Assembly: GCA_963942565.1 (NCBI GenBank)
Contig: OZ012685.1
Coordinates: forward strand, 57,513,917 to 57,577,916
DNA from: Maea johnstoni
Taxonomy: Eukaryota > Annelida > Polychaeta > Spionida > Magelonidae
DNA length: 64,000 nt
Direction of reading: 5' to 3'
Within the stretch, counting starts at the first letter, position 1. Every line of letters starts with the position of its first letter. Below are positions 32,575-44,837 of this stretch, piece by piece. The translations under genes and the position numbers were made by a program. The notes under the pieces are model-generated. The model saw only the letters and a program-made list of their open reading frames with translations, made no database searches and was not told where the DNA came from.

Positions 32575-32767
32575 TTAACCATCCAATGCTGAGGCTACTT
32601 TTGTCCAAAGCACAAAGATGCAAAGATCTTTCTAAAACCATCTAAACCTTGTTTATTCATTGGATAGCTGTCGCTGAGTTCTCTCAGATGAGTACCCATG
32701 TGCCAGGGTTTCAGTCATTTTTCTGTTTTTTGCATCATTTTGCATTGGCTAGCAGCATAATGGTTAA
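32575..32767 (-). mobile_element. Family A miniature
   Basis: TTAACCATCCAATGCTGAGG to AGCAGCATAATGGTTAA. Confidence 0.86.
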
Positions 32768-32888
32768 GAAATTGTTAACAGAACCTGACTGTAAATGCAT
32801 TCCTGCCCTAATTCCTTCCAGAAACATGTGTTCTGGATGCAATGATACTTTCATAAATACAGAACCAAATGGCATAAAGTGAAATAAA

Positions 32889-32905
32889 CCCCCCCCCCCC
32901 CCCCT
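32889..32905. repeat. Poly(C) run
   Basis: 17 consecutive C after GAAATAAA. Confidence 0.95.
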
Positions 32906-32987
32906 AGAAAATGTTTTCAGTTGGGTCGTAAATGTTTGCACACTATCAGCAAGCAACCATGATGTTCTCTGGGAGATCATTCCAAAG

Positions 32988-33194
32988 GTGAGCTCACAGC
33001 AGCCAAAAGCAGCCTGACAATTTTGATGAAATCTTGCAAGCAAAAGCAAAGTTAGGTAAATATTTGAAGGAGAAATGTTATTCAGAACATAACAAACAAT
33101 TCTCCTCCAAGTATTTTGCAAAATCTTTCTGAATCCCATTGTAATTATAAAAAATACTATTAATCCAGAAAACAATTTCTAGAGGAGCCCTTAA
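32988..33194 (-). mobile_element. Family B miniature
   Basis: GAGCTCACAGCAGCCAAAAG start. The interior has GGAGAAATGTTATTCAGAAC. It ends at TTAA 33191-33194, shared with the next A copy. Confidence 0.8.
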
Positions 33195-33408
33195 TCCTTC
33201 CAATGCAGAGGCTACTTTCGTCCACCAAAGCACAAGGACAAAAATATTTTTGAAAACCATATCTAAACCCTGTTATGTTGGTATTCATTGAATATCTCTG
33301 ACTGAGTACTCTCATATGAGTACCAATTTGCCAGGGTTTCAGTCATCTTTTAGGAATTTTGCATCATTTTATATTGGCAAAAATAGTCACCAGCAGCATA
33401 AAGGTTAA
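33191..33408 (-). mobile_element. Family A miniature, left half of inverted pair
   Basis: TTAATCCTTCCAATGCAGAGG to AGCAGCATAAAGGTTAA. It shares TTAA 33405-33408 with an inverted copy. Confidence 0.86.
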
Positions 33409-33620
33409 CCTATCATGCTGCTGGTGGATTAAATTTGGCCAATACAAAATAATGCAAAAAACCTGGAAAATAATTGAAACCCTGGTGCATGGGTACTCAT
33501 CTGAGAGTGCTCATCAAGAGGTACCCAATGAATACCAACATGACAGGGTTTAAATGGCTTTCAAAAATCGTTGCGTCCTTGTGCTTAGGACGAAAGTAGC
33601 CTCAGCATTGAAAGGGTTAA
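33405..33620 (+). mobile_element. Family A miniature, right half of inverted pair
   Basis: TTAACCTATCATGCTGCTGG to GCATTGAAAGGGTTAA. With its neighbour it forms a ~430-bp inverted repeat centred on one TTAA. Confidence 0.87.
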
Positions 33621-33914
33621 TATGTGAACATTGGATCTGGAGTCAATGGCGACCGAACCCGCAGCTTCAATCTGACTCCTATCTCCCAGTCTCACCTGCA
33701 GGAGTGATCTCCTCTTTTCATTTTCACCCATGAATACTTTATGAGGACCTAAATGCAACACGATAGCAGCTTTTGTAGTGGTTTTATCAACCAGTGGCAC
33801 ATTTCTGAGGGCCACAGCGAAAATCAAATCCAGTATTTGACTGTGTTACCCTCGTAAAATAAAGATTATTATTATTATAATTATTATTATTATTATCATT
33901 ATTTTTGAGAGGAG

Positions 33915-34135
33915 TAGTTTAGTTAAATGTCATTTTCAAACATATAATTGAATTCATTTCACCCAAATATAAATGCCATGTCAATGTTTATGGATATTAT
34001 GTCTTATTTCAATACGTAATTACATGTTTATGGTTATAATATATGTATACAATGTGGTCTCCCTTGAAAAATAGGACACCCCAAAATTTTAGGATTGCCA
34101 ATTTTGGACACTCAGTTTCTAAATCCTAGCTAAGT
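33915..34135 (+). mobile_element. Family D miniature, 5'-truncated
   Basis: Shares TCTCCCTTGAAAAATAGGAC and CAGTTTCTAAATCCTAGC with the copy at 27565. Confidence 0.65.
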
Positions 34136-34556
34136 CCCTGCTGGGAATACCAATGAATTCCATGTATAACACTATAGGAAAATACCAGGATTTTCTAGAA
34201 ATTACCAGATACATTTGGTAAAGGTGTAATGTTTGTGGCTGTAATTAGTCATTGGCAGACACTAAATGAATGAAGCAGGGAACATTATGCATATTGTGAT
34301 TTCTGTAAATGTATTTCTGATATCATCCCATAAAATTCAAACGATTTCCTAGTCTGAGCTACATTTGGCAAGGGGAACATATATATGCCAAGTAATTCTC
34401 ATACTTTCCAAGGCAATTCCAAGGATATTCTAGAAAGTCCTGGCAACATTTGTTAGGGAGATAAATCGCAGGGTAAAACCATGCCGCATATGGAATTTGT
34501 TGTATTATCTAAGAAAATGCCCCGATTTGAAGGTCGTCTGTGAGAACGCTGTTTGA

Positions 34557-35028
34557 TCATGTCAAAAGAGGGGAACACGTGGCAGGGAGAGGCGCACAGT
34601 GCAGAAAATGAAATTAGCTCTCTCATGTTGAACTTCATTGTGACGGCCCAGATTCCTAGTGTGGTCTAAAAATCCGGAAATTTATGGTAACCTAAGAAAT
34701 CTGAGCTTCTATTGGTAAGGGCGCCTGTATTCCTAGTGTGGTCCTAATATCCGGTAATTTACTGTACCTTAGAAATCTGAGCTTCAATTGGAAAGGGCGC
34801 CTGTATTCCTAGTGTGGTCCAAATATCTGGTAATTTACTGTACCTTAGAAATCTGAGCTTCAATTGGAAAGGGCGCCTGTATTCCTAGTGTGGTCCAAAT
34901 ATCCGGTAATTTACTATACCTTAGAAATCTGAGCTTCATCAATTGGCAAGTGGAACATGTGGTGGGAGAGGCACACTGTGAAGAGAATCCAATCACCTCT
35001 TTCATGTTCAACTTCATCATGAGTCGGA
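34557..35028. repeat. 76-bp tandem array inside a ~390-bp duplication
   Basis: Four units of TATTCCTAGTGTGGTCCAAA with GCTTCAATTGGAAAGGGCGC. The array is bordered by two copies of a GTGGNAGGGAGAGGC block with CTCATGTTGAACTTCAT. Confidence 0.85.
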
Positions 35029-35155
35029 ATTCTCAGCTTTTAATGCATTTCTAATGAAACAGGTTTAGCATTGCCAGCAGGGGAGGACCTGGGTTTATAC
35101 GAAGCATTTTGAATCACGGCTGCAAGAGGTTTTCTTCAGGGTCTTCTCTAACATT

Positions 35156-35395
35156 ATGAATCTGGGAGCACAAAGTTGGCAATTGTTGATTATTTGGGCA
35201 TTTGATTTTTCAAGGGAGACCATAATGTATTCATAAAACAACCAAGAAATTTAATTTACATAATGAGAATGACAAATGCAATGTCGTTGAATTTAAATTG
35301 AGCTGAAATTGCGATTTTTTCAAAAATTCCATACAAAGAAATGGGTGTCAAGATTAGTTTTTTGAGGGTTTGGGCGACACAATGACACCCAGACA
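35156..35395 (-). mobile_element. Family D miniature
   Basis: Inverted orientation: CAAGGGAGACCATAATGTATTC, ending GACACCCAGACACCCTGG. Confidence 0.65.
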
Positions 35396-35674
35396 CCCTG
35401 GTTCTCTCTGTTGCCCTTATAACTCAAATGAATGCTGTCTATTTCATCTAAATTATCAAAATGCCTGAAGGAAAATAACATCACAATCTCACTGAAAACT
35501 TATTTCCCTATAATTTGCCAGGTGACAACGAGCATACTGGGCAAAGATGGATCGATTGACCAATTAAAGAAGAGGAGGGGAGGTCACGCAGTGTTCCATC
35601 ATGGCTTGGTTAATTAAGGTGATTACCACACCTGTCCTCAGTCACATGGTTGTTGCAGCATACGGTACAGACAT

Positions 35675-35873
35675 TTTACCCTTCTAATGCTAGGGCTATA
35701 CTTTTGATCTAAGCAAAAGGACTCAAATATTTTTGATAACACCCCCTAAACTCTGTCATGTTGGTATTCATTGGAAAGCTCTCGCTGAGTACTCTCGAAT
35801 GAGTACCCATGTACCAGGGTTTTAATCATTTTTCAGTTTTTTTGCATCATTTTGTATTGGCCAGATTAGTTAA
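35675..35873 (-). mobile_element. Family A miniature
   Basis: TTTACCCTTCTAATGCTAGG start. The far end is shortened at GGCCAGATTAGTTAA. Confidence 0.8.
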
Positions 35874-36202
35874 TCTACTATATTTTCAGAAAACATCGGT
35901 CACTCCCAACCCGTAAAAATTGTAATTATTGAAAAGTGACCATAATTACCGAGAATTTACGGTACTTGCCATAAAAGGGACACCACGACCAGGCCCCCGT
36001 GAGTGGGTGTTTTATTAAAGCCGATGCAAGACATAACATGGTTGACTTGTCTGCTGGAGTTGAGATATAGTACAGACAAATTGTATTGGCACTTGCAGAA
36101 GAAATCCATGAAGAAAGAGTAGGAAGATCATTGGCTCTGCAATGTTATGGGACTGCAGGCTTGACATATACCTTCTACCAGTGGGCTTTTTCTACTCGCT
36201 AT

Positions 36203-36262
36203 TAACCCATTAATGCTCATAGCATTTTTCTATTTTTCTCAGCTGATGCACAATTACTGAGA

Positions 36263-36303
<41 letters not shown>

Positions 36304-36621
36304 CATTATTATTATTATTATCATTATTATTTCTGATTTATACTTAACTTTGTGAATAAATGGAAAGAGTTTATTCATGATACTGAGCATTTCCTTGTTT
36401 ATTAGCTCATTCATGCCGCTGGACAATTATCATCTGCACCTATGATTCTTTTCAAAATAACTTTGTAATTATATCATATGCTCACAAGATATCAGAAGGA
36501 GAATTCTGGGCTGGTTCTGATCAACATTACTCTATCTAATATTAGACAAAAGTGTTCTGGTTGAAGAGACAAATGACAAAATACTCTGGACACTTGGTGA
36601 CCACAAGCATAAATGTGTTAA
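36203..36621 (+). mobile_element. Worn family B-like sequence interrupted by a TTA microsatellite
   Basis: TTAACCCATTAATGCTCATAG at the left and (TTA)n at 36262-36330. B-like sequence (AAATAACTTTGTAATTATA, AAGCATAAATGTGTTAA) then leads to the TTAA shared with the A copy at 36618. Confidence 0.45.
36262..36330. repeat. (TTA)n microsatellite
   Basis: About 70 bp of TTA triplets with two TCA interruptions. Confidence 0.95.
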
Positions 36622-36836
36622 ACCTTCCAATACTGAGACTACTGTCGTCCAAAGCACAAGGATGCAAATATTTTTGGAAAACCATCTAAACCCGGTCATG
36701 TTGGTATTTATTGGAAAGCTCTCACTGAGGACTGTCAGATGAGTACCATGTGCCAGGGATAAAACAGTTGTGTTTTCAGGTTTTTTGCATTGTTTTGTAT
36801 TGGCCACATTAGTCACCACAAGCATGAATGTGTTAA
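36618..36836 (-). mobile_element. Family A miniature
   Basis: TTAAACCTTCCAATACTGAG to CAAGCATGAATGTGTTAA. Confidence 0.83.
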
Positions 36837-38083
36837 AAAGTCTGGGTTCTTTGAATCATAAACTCAAAATAGTTTGCTTGTTTGATCAGAATACTGAATT
36901 TTTTCCCTGGTTCAAACTTAACTTTGTGAAAAAATGGAAAGAGTTTAGTCTGGTGTATTTTGTTGATAATGGTTCCTAACACAGCCACGTAGTGCGTCCT
37001 GGAGCTATTCTATTAATATTTCATGCGAGACAACACGCTCGCCATTTAAAGCTTTTAGTGTAGAACAACAGAGTACCATGTGTTATTCACACAAAACAGT
37101 CGCAGAGGGAATTTATTTTTCGCAAATTCCACTCTGAGAGGATATGCGTTTTTATCACCTAACAATGTGAAAAATTAACCTCTTCATTCCTACAGTTTAC
37201 CGTGGGAATTCATTTTTCGCAAACTTTTCTGTGCTGTTAAACGTAATTTCACCAGGACCTCTTCCGCTGTATTTTCCATAACCTGCTCCTGCACTGTACG
37301 CTTATGATTGCAGTACTCAACTTGAGTTGATAACTTCTCATAACTTCACGATGTGCAAAATTAACCCATGCATTCCCTCAGGCTGTAATTTTGTGTGTGA
37401 GCGCCTTTAGGGCACTAACTGCTCCCTCTCTGGGGAGCCGTGGAGCACTGTGATGGAGTAGGTGAGGAGTCACCGTAGCGTAGAGGTGATGAGCATGTTA
37501 TCGAGCACGGAATAGGTGGAGATACGCCGTAAACCCTCGCCTAAATCATCCCTATATTGACTCTTGTCATTCCTCGCACAGCGGCCCCGCTTTAGAGTGT
37601 CAACCGCGGCATGATTGAGCGCCGATCGCATGTCGGAGCAGCAGAAAGACAGATACTGCCATTTAGCTGCAGAATACCCATAATTAACATCCGCACAGCA
37701 TGCTTATTACCCACCCAGCAACAGGAAACCTGGATTTTCCAACTACATTAAATCAATATTTACAATGCAGCTGGCTGGATGGTAATTTTTGGCTCATGTT
37801 TTCGGTTATCACCTTAATCTGGGGGACGGGAAAGGTGCCTGTATTTCCTGATTACCATGATCATTGTAGCCAGGCAGTTCTTTCTGCCTCTTCCTTCATT
37901 CATAGAGCGACTGCAACAACTCAGAGAAATGAGCCAAGCAGCGTAAGTCAAAAAGCAAGGCATGCAGCGAAATTAGTCATATTGACAGAAATATGAGCAG
38001 CATATAATATGCCAAAATCTCTTAAATCTGTGAGGGATAACATTTTTACAACACTGAACACTTATTAAATTAGCTTATTAGAG
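36837..38083. other. Low-repeat, possibly regulatory stretch
   Basis: It contains none of the window's repeat families. Two similar blocks (GGGAATTTATTTTTCGCAAA near 37109, GGGAATTCATTTTTCGCAAA near 37204) and homeodomain-like sites (CCATAATTAAC, CACCTTAATC) suggest non-coding function. An open frame at 37700-37996 shows no recognisable domain. Confidence 0.35.
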
Positions 38084-38094
38084 AACCTGCTGCC

Positions 38095-38260
38095 TGCCCT
38101 GATGGCTGTGTGGTCTAAGGCGCTGCCACTGACTATACTATCAGCCTCTCACCACTGGCTGGTTTGGATTCCTGGCTGGGGCATGTGAGAAAGTTGCAAG
38201 TGACTTGGAGTTTTTCAACGGGTACTCCTGTTTCCTCATCCATTGAAACTGGCTTATAAG
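38095..38260 (+). mobile_element. tRNA-derived SINE-like element
   Basis: It has an A-box-like TGGCTGTGTGGTCTAAGGCG (38103-38122), a B-box-like GGTTTGGATTCC (38161-38172) at tRNA spacing, and GGGTACTCCTGTTTCCTC in the body. The Leu/Ser-type head cannot fold as a functional tRNA. Confidence 0.65.
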
Positions 38261-38408
38261 TCACAGCTTAGCCGCAATATGGCAGAAAGTGACAATTTAG
38301 TCTTAAATGGCAGAAAAAGTGATGATAGCCAAAGATCCATTCCATTCAAATGATGCAGTTTTTGAAAAACGGAGTGATACCCAGAAGAATGTGTCAGGTT
38401 AAATGCAT

Positions 38409-38611
38409 TTATAATCCTTCCAATGCTGAGGCTACTTTAATCGAAAGCACAAGGACACAACAATTTTTGCAAACCACCTAAACCCTGTCATGTTGGTATT
38501 CATTGAATAGCTCTGGCTGAGTACTCTCAGATGATTACCTATGTGCCAGGGTTTCAGTCATTTTTAAAGGTGTTTTGCATCATTTTGTACTAGCAAAATT
38601 AGCAATTTTAA
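38409..38611 (-). mobile_element. Family A miniature
   Basis: TTATAATCCTTCCAATGCTG start; TAGCAATTTTAA end. Confidence 0.78.
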
Positions 38612-39212
38612 CATACGGCTTAAGTTAAAAGATCAAAAGGTTATTTGGGAAGACCTAGCAATTATCAATTCCTAATGTATTCCTATGGCAAACTGGTCTA
38701 TACTGAGGTATATTACTGAGGCAATTATCTTTTATGGCCTCTATAAAAGAATTGACCACAGGCAGCAGGAGGGCAAAGAGAATGACCAATTCTGAGTATA
38801 TTCTTATAGTGCTAGGTACATGACCTCTGAGGACTTAACAACAGTGAACGGTGGAACAATAAGAATGACCGCTCTAAATAAAAACATTTCTAGGCCGTAA
38901 AGGAAGGGTATAGATAATTGCTAGGAAATGGGGTTTATGTACAATGCAAAAACATGAATTTCTTGTGATTAGAACCATGATCCTATTGCAAAAACGCATG
39001 TATGTGTAAATGAAATATTGAAGTTGGACACCCCTGTTTATAATACACAAGCATTCTCTATTTCGTGCTTGCCCCCTCCAACATTTTTTCAGAAAATAGG
39101 GGTCTGTGTGCTTATTTGGACAATTACGGTAAAATCCTTTGGCTACAAGATCTCTATTCAGAGGATATGCTGTCAAATGCAGTGTGATGACTATGAGAAT
39201 ACGTACCTTAAC

Positions 39213-39425
39213 TTAACCCTTATGATGCTGGTGGATAATTTTGTCAATACAAAATGATGCAAAAAACCTAAAAGATGGAAGAAACCCTGGCACGTGGGTA
39301 CTCATCTGAGAGTACTCATTGAGAGCTTTCCAATGAATACCAACATGACATGGTTAAGAAGATTTTTCAAAATCTTTGTGTCCTTGTGCTTTGGACAAAA
39401 GAAGCCTCAGCATTGATAGGGTTAA
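39213..39425 (+). mobile_element. Family A miniature
   Basis: TTAACCCTTATGATGCTGG to GCATTGATAGGGTTAA. Confidence 0.88.
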
Positions 39426-39701
39426 GCTGCTCTGTCAGCAGAAATGAAAAACAACCTATTTAATGTATTGTTCACTATGGCACCTGCAGGTTCTACTACA
39501 TCTCCATATAAAGTGTTGGAATGCATGACAGTGACAGAGCAGGGCCATCATGTCTAGTGGTCATGCCACGCAGCCTCCATGCTCAGACTGGCAGCCTGAC
39601 AGCCTGGATAGGCCATATATCTAGCTCCACTTAAAGATATAGCCCTTTCCAATGTTATTTCATCTTCACTTGGAAGAGGAATAATTGCAACAACTTTAAA
39701 C

Positions 39702-39921
39702 TTAACCCTTCCAATGCTGAGGTTACTTTCATCTAAAGCATAAGGATGCAACGATTTTTGAAAAACATATAATTTTCACCCTGTCGTGTTGGTATTCATT
39801 GCATAGCTCTCACCGAGTACTTTCAGATGAGTACCCATGCGCCAGGTTTTCATTCAATTTTCAGGGTTTTTTTGCATCATTTTGTATTGGCCAAATTAGC
39901 CACCAGCAGCGTATGGGTTAA
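39702..39921 (-). mobile_element. Family A miniature
   Basis: TTAACCCTTCCAATGCTGAGG to AGCAGCGTATGGGTTAA. Confidence 0.88.
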
Positions 39922-40591
39922 GTAAATAAGATTCCTATGGAATTCTGATATTTCCATGGCACTCAATATTAAAGATTGTTTGGAGGGCTACATATTGTTG
40001 AAATTGTAAGATATGCATCTACTTGGCATTTAAATGGTTGGGGCATATATTGAACCACAGGCTACTGATGACCTAGGTCAGAATTACACTCCACATATAC
40101 TGTCAATCATAATTTGAAAATTTGATTCCCTTCTAATAAAATGTTTAAAATGGTGGAAAAATACATTATGCATTTGAGGATATGCGCAGAGTGTAGAGCT
40201 GCATTTAGAAGGAATAACACCACAATTCAAGTAGATTGGAGTAGGTAATGGGGTGATATGCTGAATGCAGCGAAGGCTATATAAAAATGGATTAAGCCCT
40301 GCATGCGCGCGCCCCTACCATTTGTAACTTGGATAAGCTTGATTTATCGCACCTTCTACTGGCATAAGCTTGTACAAAAAAGTTGTGATTTTCTTAAATT
40401 TTTGCTTGGACAAGCCTATAGAGCATCAACTAGGTCACACGGTAATTCGGCCAGGATAAGGCAGGAAAAGTTGCGCCTCTAAGCCAAGGAAATAACAGCT
40501 TCTGGTATATCCAAGCCAGCTAGTATATATCCAAGCTTCTAGTAGAAGCTGGTACTTCCCTGACTCAAAAATTGATAAAAGAATGTGTGGC

Positions 40592-40664
40592 AGCAAGGGG
40601 GTTTGAACCGGGATCTCCTGCGTCATGAGCAGCTGTGCTAACCATTACACTACTGAGCTCTTCT
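40592..40664 (-). mobile_element. tRNA-derived SINE head
   Basis: On the - strand it has GTAGTGTAATGGTTAGCA (A-box) and CCCGGTTCAAACCC (B-box), with an anticodon-like CTCATGA between. The acceptor and D stems do not pair well, so it is not a working tRNA gene. Confidence 0.6.
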
Positions 40665-40937
40665 TGCTTATCTGAGACTCAAATTAAGTATAGGTTTAAA
40701 AGTTGTACATACTAAGCAGCGAATAATGTCAAAATAGCATCTAATGTGATACATGAATGAATTACCTGATTTAACATGAAGGATTTCCACAACTTAAATT
40801 TATACTATACAAATCCCATTTGGCATCAAAACCATTTAATTTGTACAAAATAGTACCGGTCTTGAGTATGAGACAAACACATTACACTTTTGGGGGGTCT
40901 TTAACTATTTAAACTAGTATGGCAAGTAAAAGTGGAC

Positions 40938-41295
40938 GAAAAAACATTTTTGAATATTCATAATCAATAATGAATATTCATAATTCAATATTCATAATTA
41001 ATTATGATTATTTATGAATGAATTACAAATATCCATAATTCATTAATGGATATTCATAATTCATTTTTGAATATTTATTATCTATTTTTGGATATTCAAA
41101 GTTATAGATATTCAAAAATGAATTATGAATATTCAAAAATGAAATTTGAATATTCATAATCCGGTAGTATTTATGAATATTCAGAAATGAAATTTAGATA
41201 TTCATAATTCATTTTTAAGTATTCCTTATTTAATTTTGAATATTAATAATTCATTTACAAATATTCACAATTCATAAGGGAATATTCATAAGTAA
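40938..41295. repeat. AT-rich satellite of AATATTCATAATTCA motifs
   Basis: At least twelve irregular, often inverted copies of GAATATTCATAATTCATTTT. Confidence 0.85.
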
Positions 41296-42060
41296 ACTAA
41301 ATTACGGAACTTGCTCTGAAAATGTCTCCCTGACAAAGAATTTCTAATACTCCTACCTAGGAAAAGTAGGTATTAAGAACTCATTCAAGATGAAAAAGTG
41401 AATCTCTAGCTGAGCTGAGTCCCCCATTGCATACACATCTTTTGGGAAATGTGTCCCTTGACCCAAACCTTGTGGTCAAGACAGCTAAACTTTAAACTTG
41501 TGTAAGATTTTTCAGTTCTCTTTCACAATTATATAGTCCTGGATTTTGCAGCGAACTTTTATAGTATTTAAAATGTTAAAGTAAAAACCTTTTCTTACTA
41601 CAATACTGATAGATATTAAAGTACTGGCTTTTACAGCTTAATCTAGCCTAAACTAGAATCCAGAACTTATCATTAAGTTCAGGCTTACCCCAGGTAATAG
41701 CAGCTTGCAACACAGCCAGTAGCAGCTAGTAGCGCAGCTAGTAGCAGCTATGACTTTTTGAAATACAAGTATCAGGCAAGCGCAGCTTATTCCAGCCTTT
41801 TCATGTGTAAGGTAGCTTGGACAAGTTTGTACCTACTAGGTAGTATTAGCTGAAGAAAAAACAAGCTTTATCCAAGATGAAAAGCTTTTACTCTAGCTGA
41901 TACATCCTCACTTATACTAGTAAATATCAGAATCTGGCTTAGAGCTTGGATCTGGAATGGTAAGGGTGAAGCGCCTTAATGGGAACTCTAAGTGGAGTGA
42001 ATGTAAATACTGGATAGATACAGTTCCGACATTTAATTCCTGCACAAAATGCGTGGGCAG

Positions 42061-42163
42061 TCTGCGCATAATACACAACCACACACTTGATTGCCACCCA
42101 ATTTCCTGGATGACCTCACAACTGAATGTAGCTTTGATTCGCAAGCTACGTGGTCATTGATTT
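42061..42163 (-). repeat. Dispersed fragment shared with 49083-49180
   Basis: In reverse complement it matches GTAGCTTGCGAATCAAGGCT and ACATTCAGTTGTGAGGTCAT at 49098-49137. The shared peptide RIKATFSCEVI is conserved in both copies. Confidence 0.7.
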
Positions 42164-43089
42164 GCTTGGCTTATTTTTCTGACATGTTATCCATGGGTGT
42201 TTGTACAACCAGGTACTACTAGACATCCGGTTGACTGATGCAGGAATTAAATGTCTGTACTGTATAAGGCTAGGGTGGTTTTTGGTTTGATTTCTCTTTG
42301 CTTTGTAAGATTAAGAACCACTAAGTGGATGCAATGGCTGCAGGTTCATCAAGAATCAACCCTCACTAGAAATTATCCCTATTTTCTGTGTAACACCCAG
42401 AATATACATTGATATCCATGAGGTAAACTCAATCACATCACTACTAAGCACCATGTAAAACCTAGGATGACCTTGGAGTAGAACTTTGAAAGTCACTACC
42501 ATTACCAAACATGACTGTAATATCTCAGGAATCCTGGGATTTTCCTAGGAAAATCCTGGGATCTCCTTATTTCAGTTGGTATTAAGGATATTCATTCTTC
42601 AGGGTGCGGTACTTTGGACAAGCACTGTGAGCCTTAGCATGTGTACAAGGGTTTACCTATTATTTTGTCAGCTGACACTGACAGCTTAAGCACCTTATCC
42701 TGTAGGACACTGTAGGGAGATGTCAGCTTTGCATTTTTTATGATCAGATGGTTCACCTTATAGAATAAGGCATGTACATGCATTTGGTATTTGGAATTTG
42801 ACAGCCATTTTACTTGGAGATTACATTGCAGGAGCAATTTAAAATTTGCTACAAAAGTTACACTGTTTTATAGCATAAGCTTTAAAAAAATGTTAATTGC
42901 ACTAGGTCTTGTTTTGGTTTTAGTCATAATGCATATTTCTCTCTATCCAGACTTGTCTGATAGGGCTAAAAATGGTATAATTTAACCAGCCCAACTGCAT
43001 GGCTCTTTTCTGCCATTGTACTAGTATGAGATAGTTTGGCTACCTCTATTGTCAAGCCTAGTAATACTTACTTTGCAATAAACAAATTA

Positions 43090-43537
43090 GGCCACTCCAA
43101 TTTATTTTCTTGTCTTACAAGCTCAGGAGGTAGGAAATGAGCCATTTTCGAATAAAAAAAAAGTTGAAAAATGTGACTTTTTTTTTAAATTTTTTTTTTT
43201 TTAGAGTCTGCCGACTAGGACTGGTAGTGATATGTTTCTACCAGCCTATTCTCAACTAAATAAAATCAATCAATCAATTAATCCCTGTAACCTGAAGGGT
43301 GGGAGGTATACCTCCTCAAGTCTGAGGCTCTACTACAGCAATGATAGCTTCCTGTAGTTGATTGAATCACCCTTACAATGAATATTCTTAAAACTTGCAC
43401 TTTTTTTTTTTCAATTTCAAAACCACTTTCGTCCGTAAGACACCAAAGGTGACTTTTATTTCTTTTTTTTTTGAGTCTGACAGGAATTTTTTTTTCAAAA
43501 AAAAGCTCGTAAGACAAGTAATTAAATTGGAGTGGCC
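43090..43537. mobile_element. PIF/Harbinger-like miniature, 448 bp
   Basis: Long inverted ends (GGCCACTCCAATTTA, then CTTGTCTTAC) at both sides, flanked by TTA at 43087-43089 and 43538-43540. A 3-bp TTA target is typical of the PIF/Harbinger group. The interior has T-runs. Confidence 0.75.
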
Positions 43538-44702
43538 TTATGTGAAAATGAAAAATCCTGGTATTTTTCTAGGATAATCCTAGCAATTCCTTGGTATTCC
43601 AACCTTCTCCTGTTAAGAACATCATGATATTCTCTAACTCAAGCCGCCTGGTCTCTCCAAGTCTGAGTAGGTTAAGTTGCACCCAATTCTAATTTGTCTG
43701 AGAAACCTTTTATCTGAGGACACTGCAGTAAAATTAGACTTTGCAACACACATCACTTGGCACCAATTCAGCTGGTAAAGTTTTAAAGCTCATATTACTG
43801 CGAGTCAATCTTCTCTAAGCCAAAGCCTTCTCCTTTGCCCAATCTACTTCCTTATTGTCTTCTTGATTAAATTCCTCTTTGATGATTTATGATATTGCTT
43901 GCACTTAAAGTGTAGAACTATTCTGCGGTCACGGCCTACTATACTGTAATATTGGATTGATATATGGGGTCTGCCCTCGCCTTCCTCAGCTTTAATGTGG
44001 TGGGCAAGTATGGATGTCTCAAGGACTCTTAAAGCCAATAGGAAGGTAGGGTTCAAGCCAATAGGAAATAACTCCCTGCTTTAAGGTCTGACCGTATTTA
44101 AATTTGATCACTTTATCATAAACAACATATTGTATGGATCTCTGCGCAAGAAAAGTGTTAAAGTTTTCAAATTCATTTGACATGGATTCAGTTTCTGATA
44201 AGACCGATGACTAGTGATGCTTAACATACAAAAGAAATGAACAAATACAAGAAGTTAAGGGAAACACAAGAATGTGCATTAAAGGTTCCATTGTGGAGGT
44301 GATGGCACTAAAAGCAGAACTGACGGAAATAAAATAAGATGAAGTAAATTAAACTAAATCACTTTATCAAATAAAAGTGAAATAGAACTCTACGAGAAGA
44401 AGCACTACCCAATTCTCTGTGGAACAAGCCCTGCAATCCAAACTACTGTAAGAGTTTAGTCAGCAGAATGGCAAAAAAGGGACAACAATTATTCAGCAGC
44501 TAAATCATCAGCTGCATATAAGACTGATGATTATTGTAGCTGCATACAAGCGAAAAAGAATAAGGAAATAAAGAGAAGCATAGGAGAGGGCAAAAGGTCC
44601 ATTATGGAGATGATGGCACTCAGAGCTGAACAGGATTCGCTACATGGGAAAATGGGATACTCATTACATACCGTAAATTCTTGGTAGTTTGGGACATGGA
44701 AA

Positions 44703-44837
44703 AACTTTAAGTAGAAGACTAACAGCAACTCCCCTTCAAATATTTTTGAAAATTATTTTCAATTCCAAAGTTATTGGCAAAAGTATCATAGATCCAGACG
44801 ACAATTTCTAGTGGAACTTATAAGCAGGAATGGGTTA
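44703..44837 (-). mobile_element. Family B miniature, truncated
   Basis: AACTCCCCTTCAAATATTTTTG onward; ends GCAGGAATGGGTTAA. Confidence 0.75.

Larger units (their letters stand above)
33621..35674. other. Non-coding stretch
   Basis: It contains TTA triplets (33851-33903), two worn family D copies (33915-34135 and 35156-35395) and a 76-bp tandem array (34648-34950). No gene is supported. Confidence 0.5.
39922..44702. other. Non-coding stretch
   Basis: It contains a SINE head (40592-40664), an AT-rich palindromic satellite (40938-41295), a dispersed fragment (42061-42163) and a Harbinger-like miniature (43090-43537). No exon is supported. Confidence 0.5.

Noticed and set aside
32735-33175. 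146-codon frame on the - strand
   Set aside because: It runs across a family B miniature, a poly(C) run and the end of a family A copy; nothing protein-like outside them.
40592-40664. Functional tRNA gene
   Set aside because: A- and B-box sequences are present but the acceptor and D stems do not pair; fits a SINE head better.
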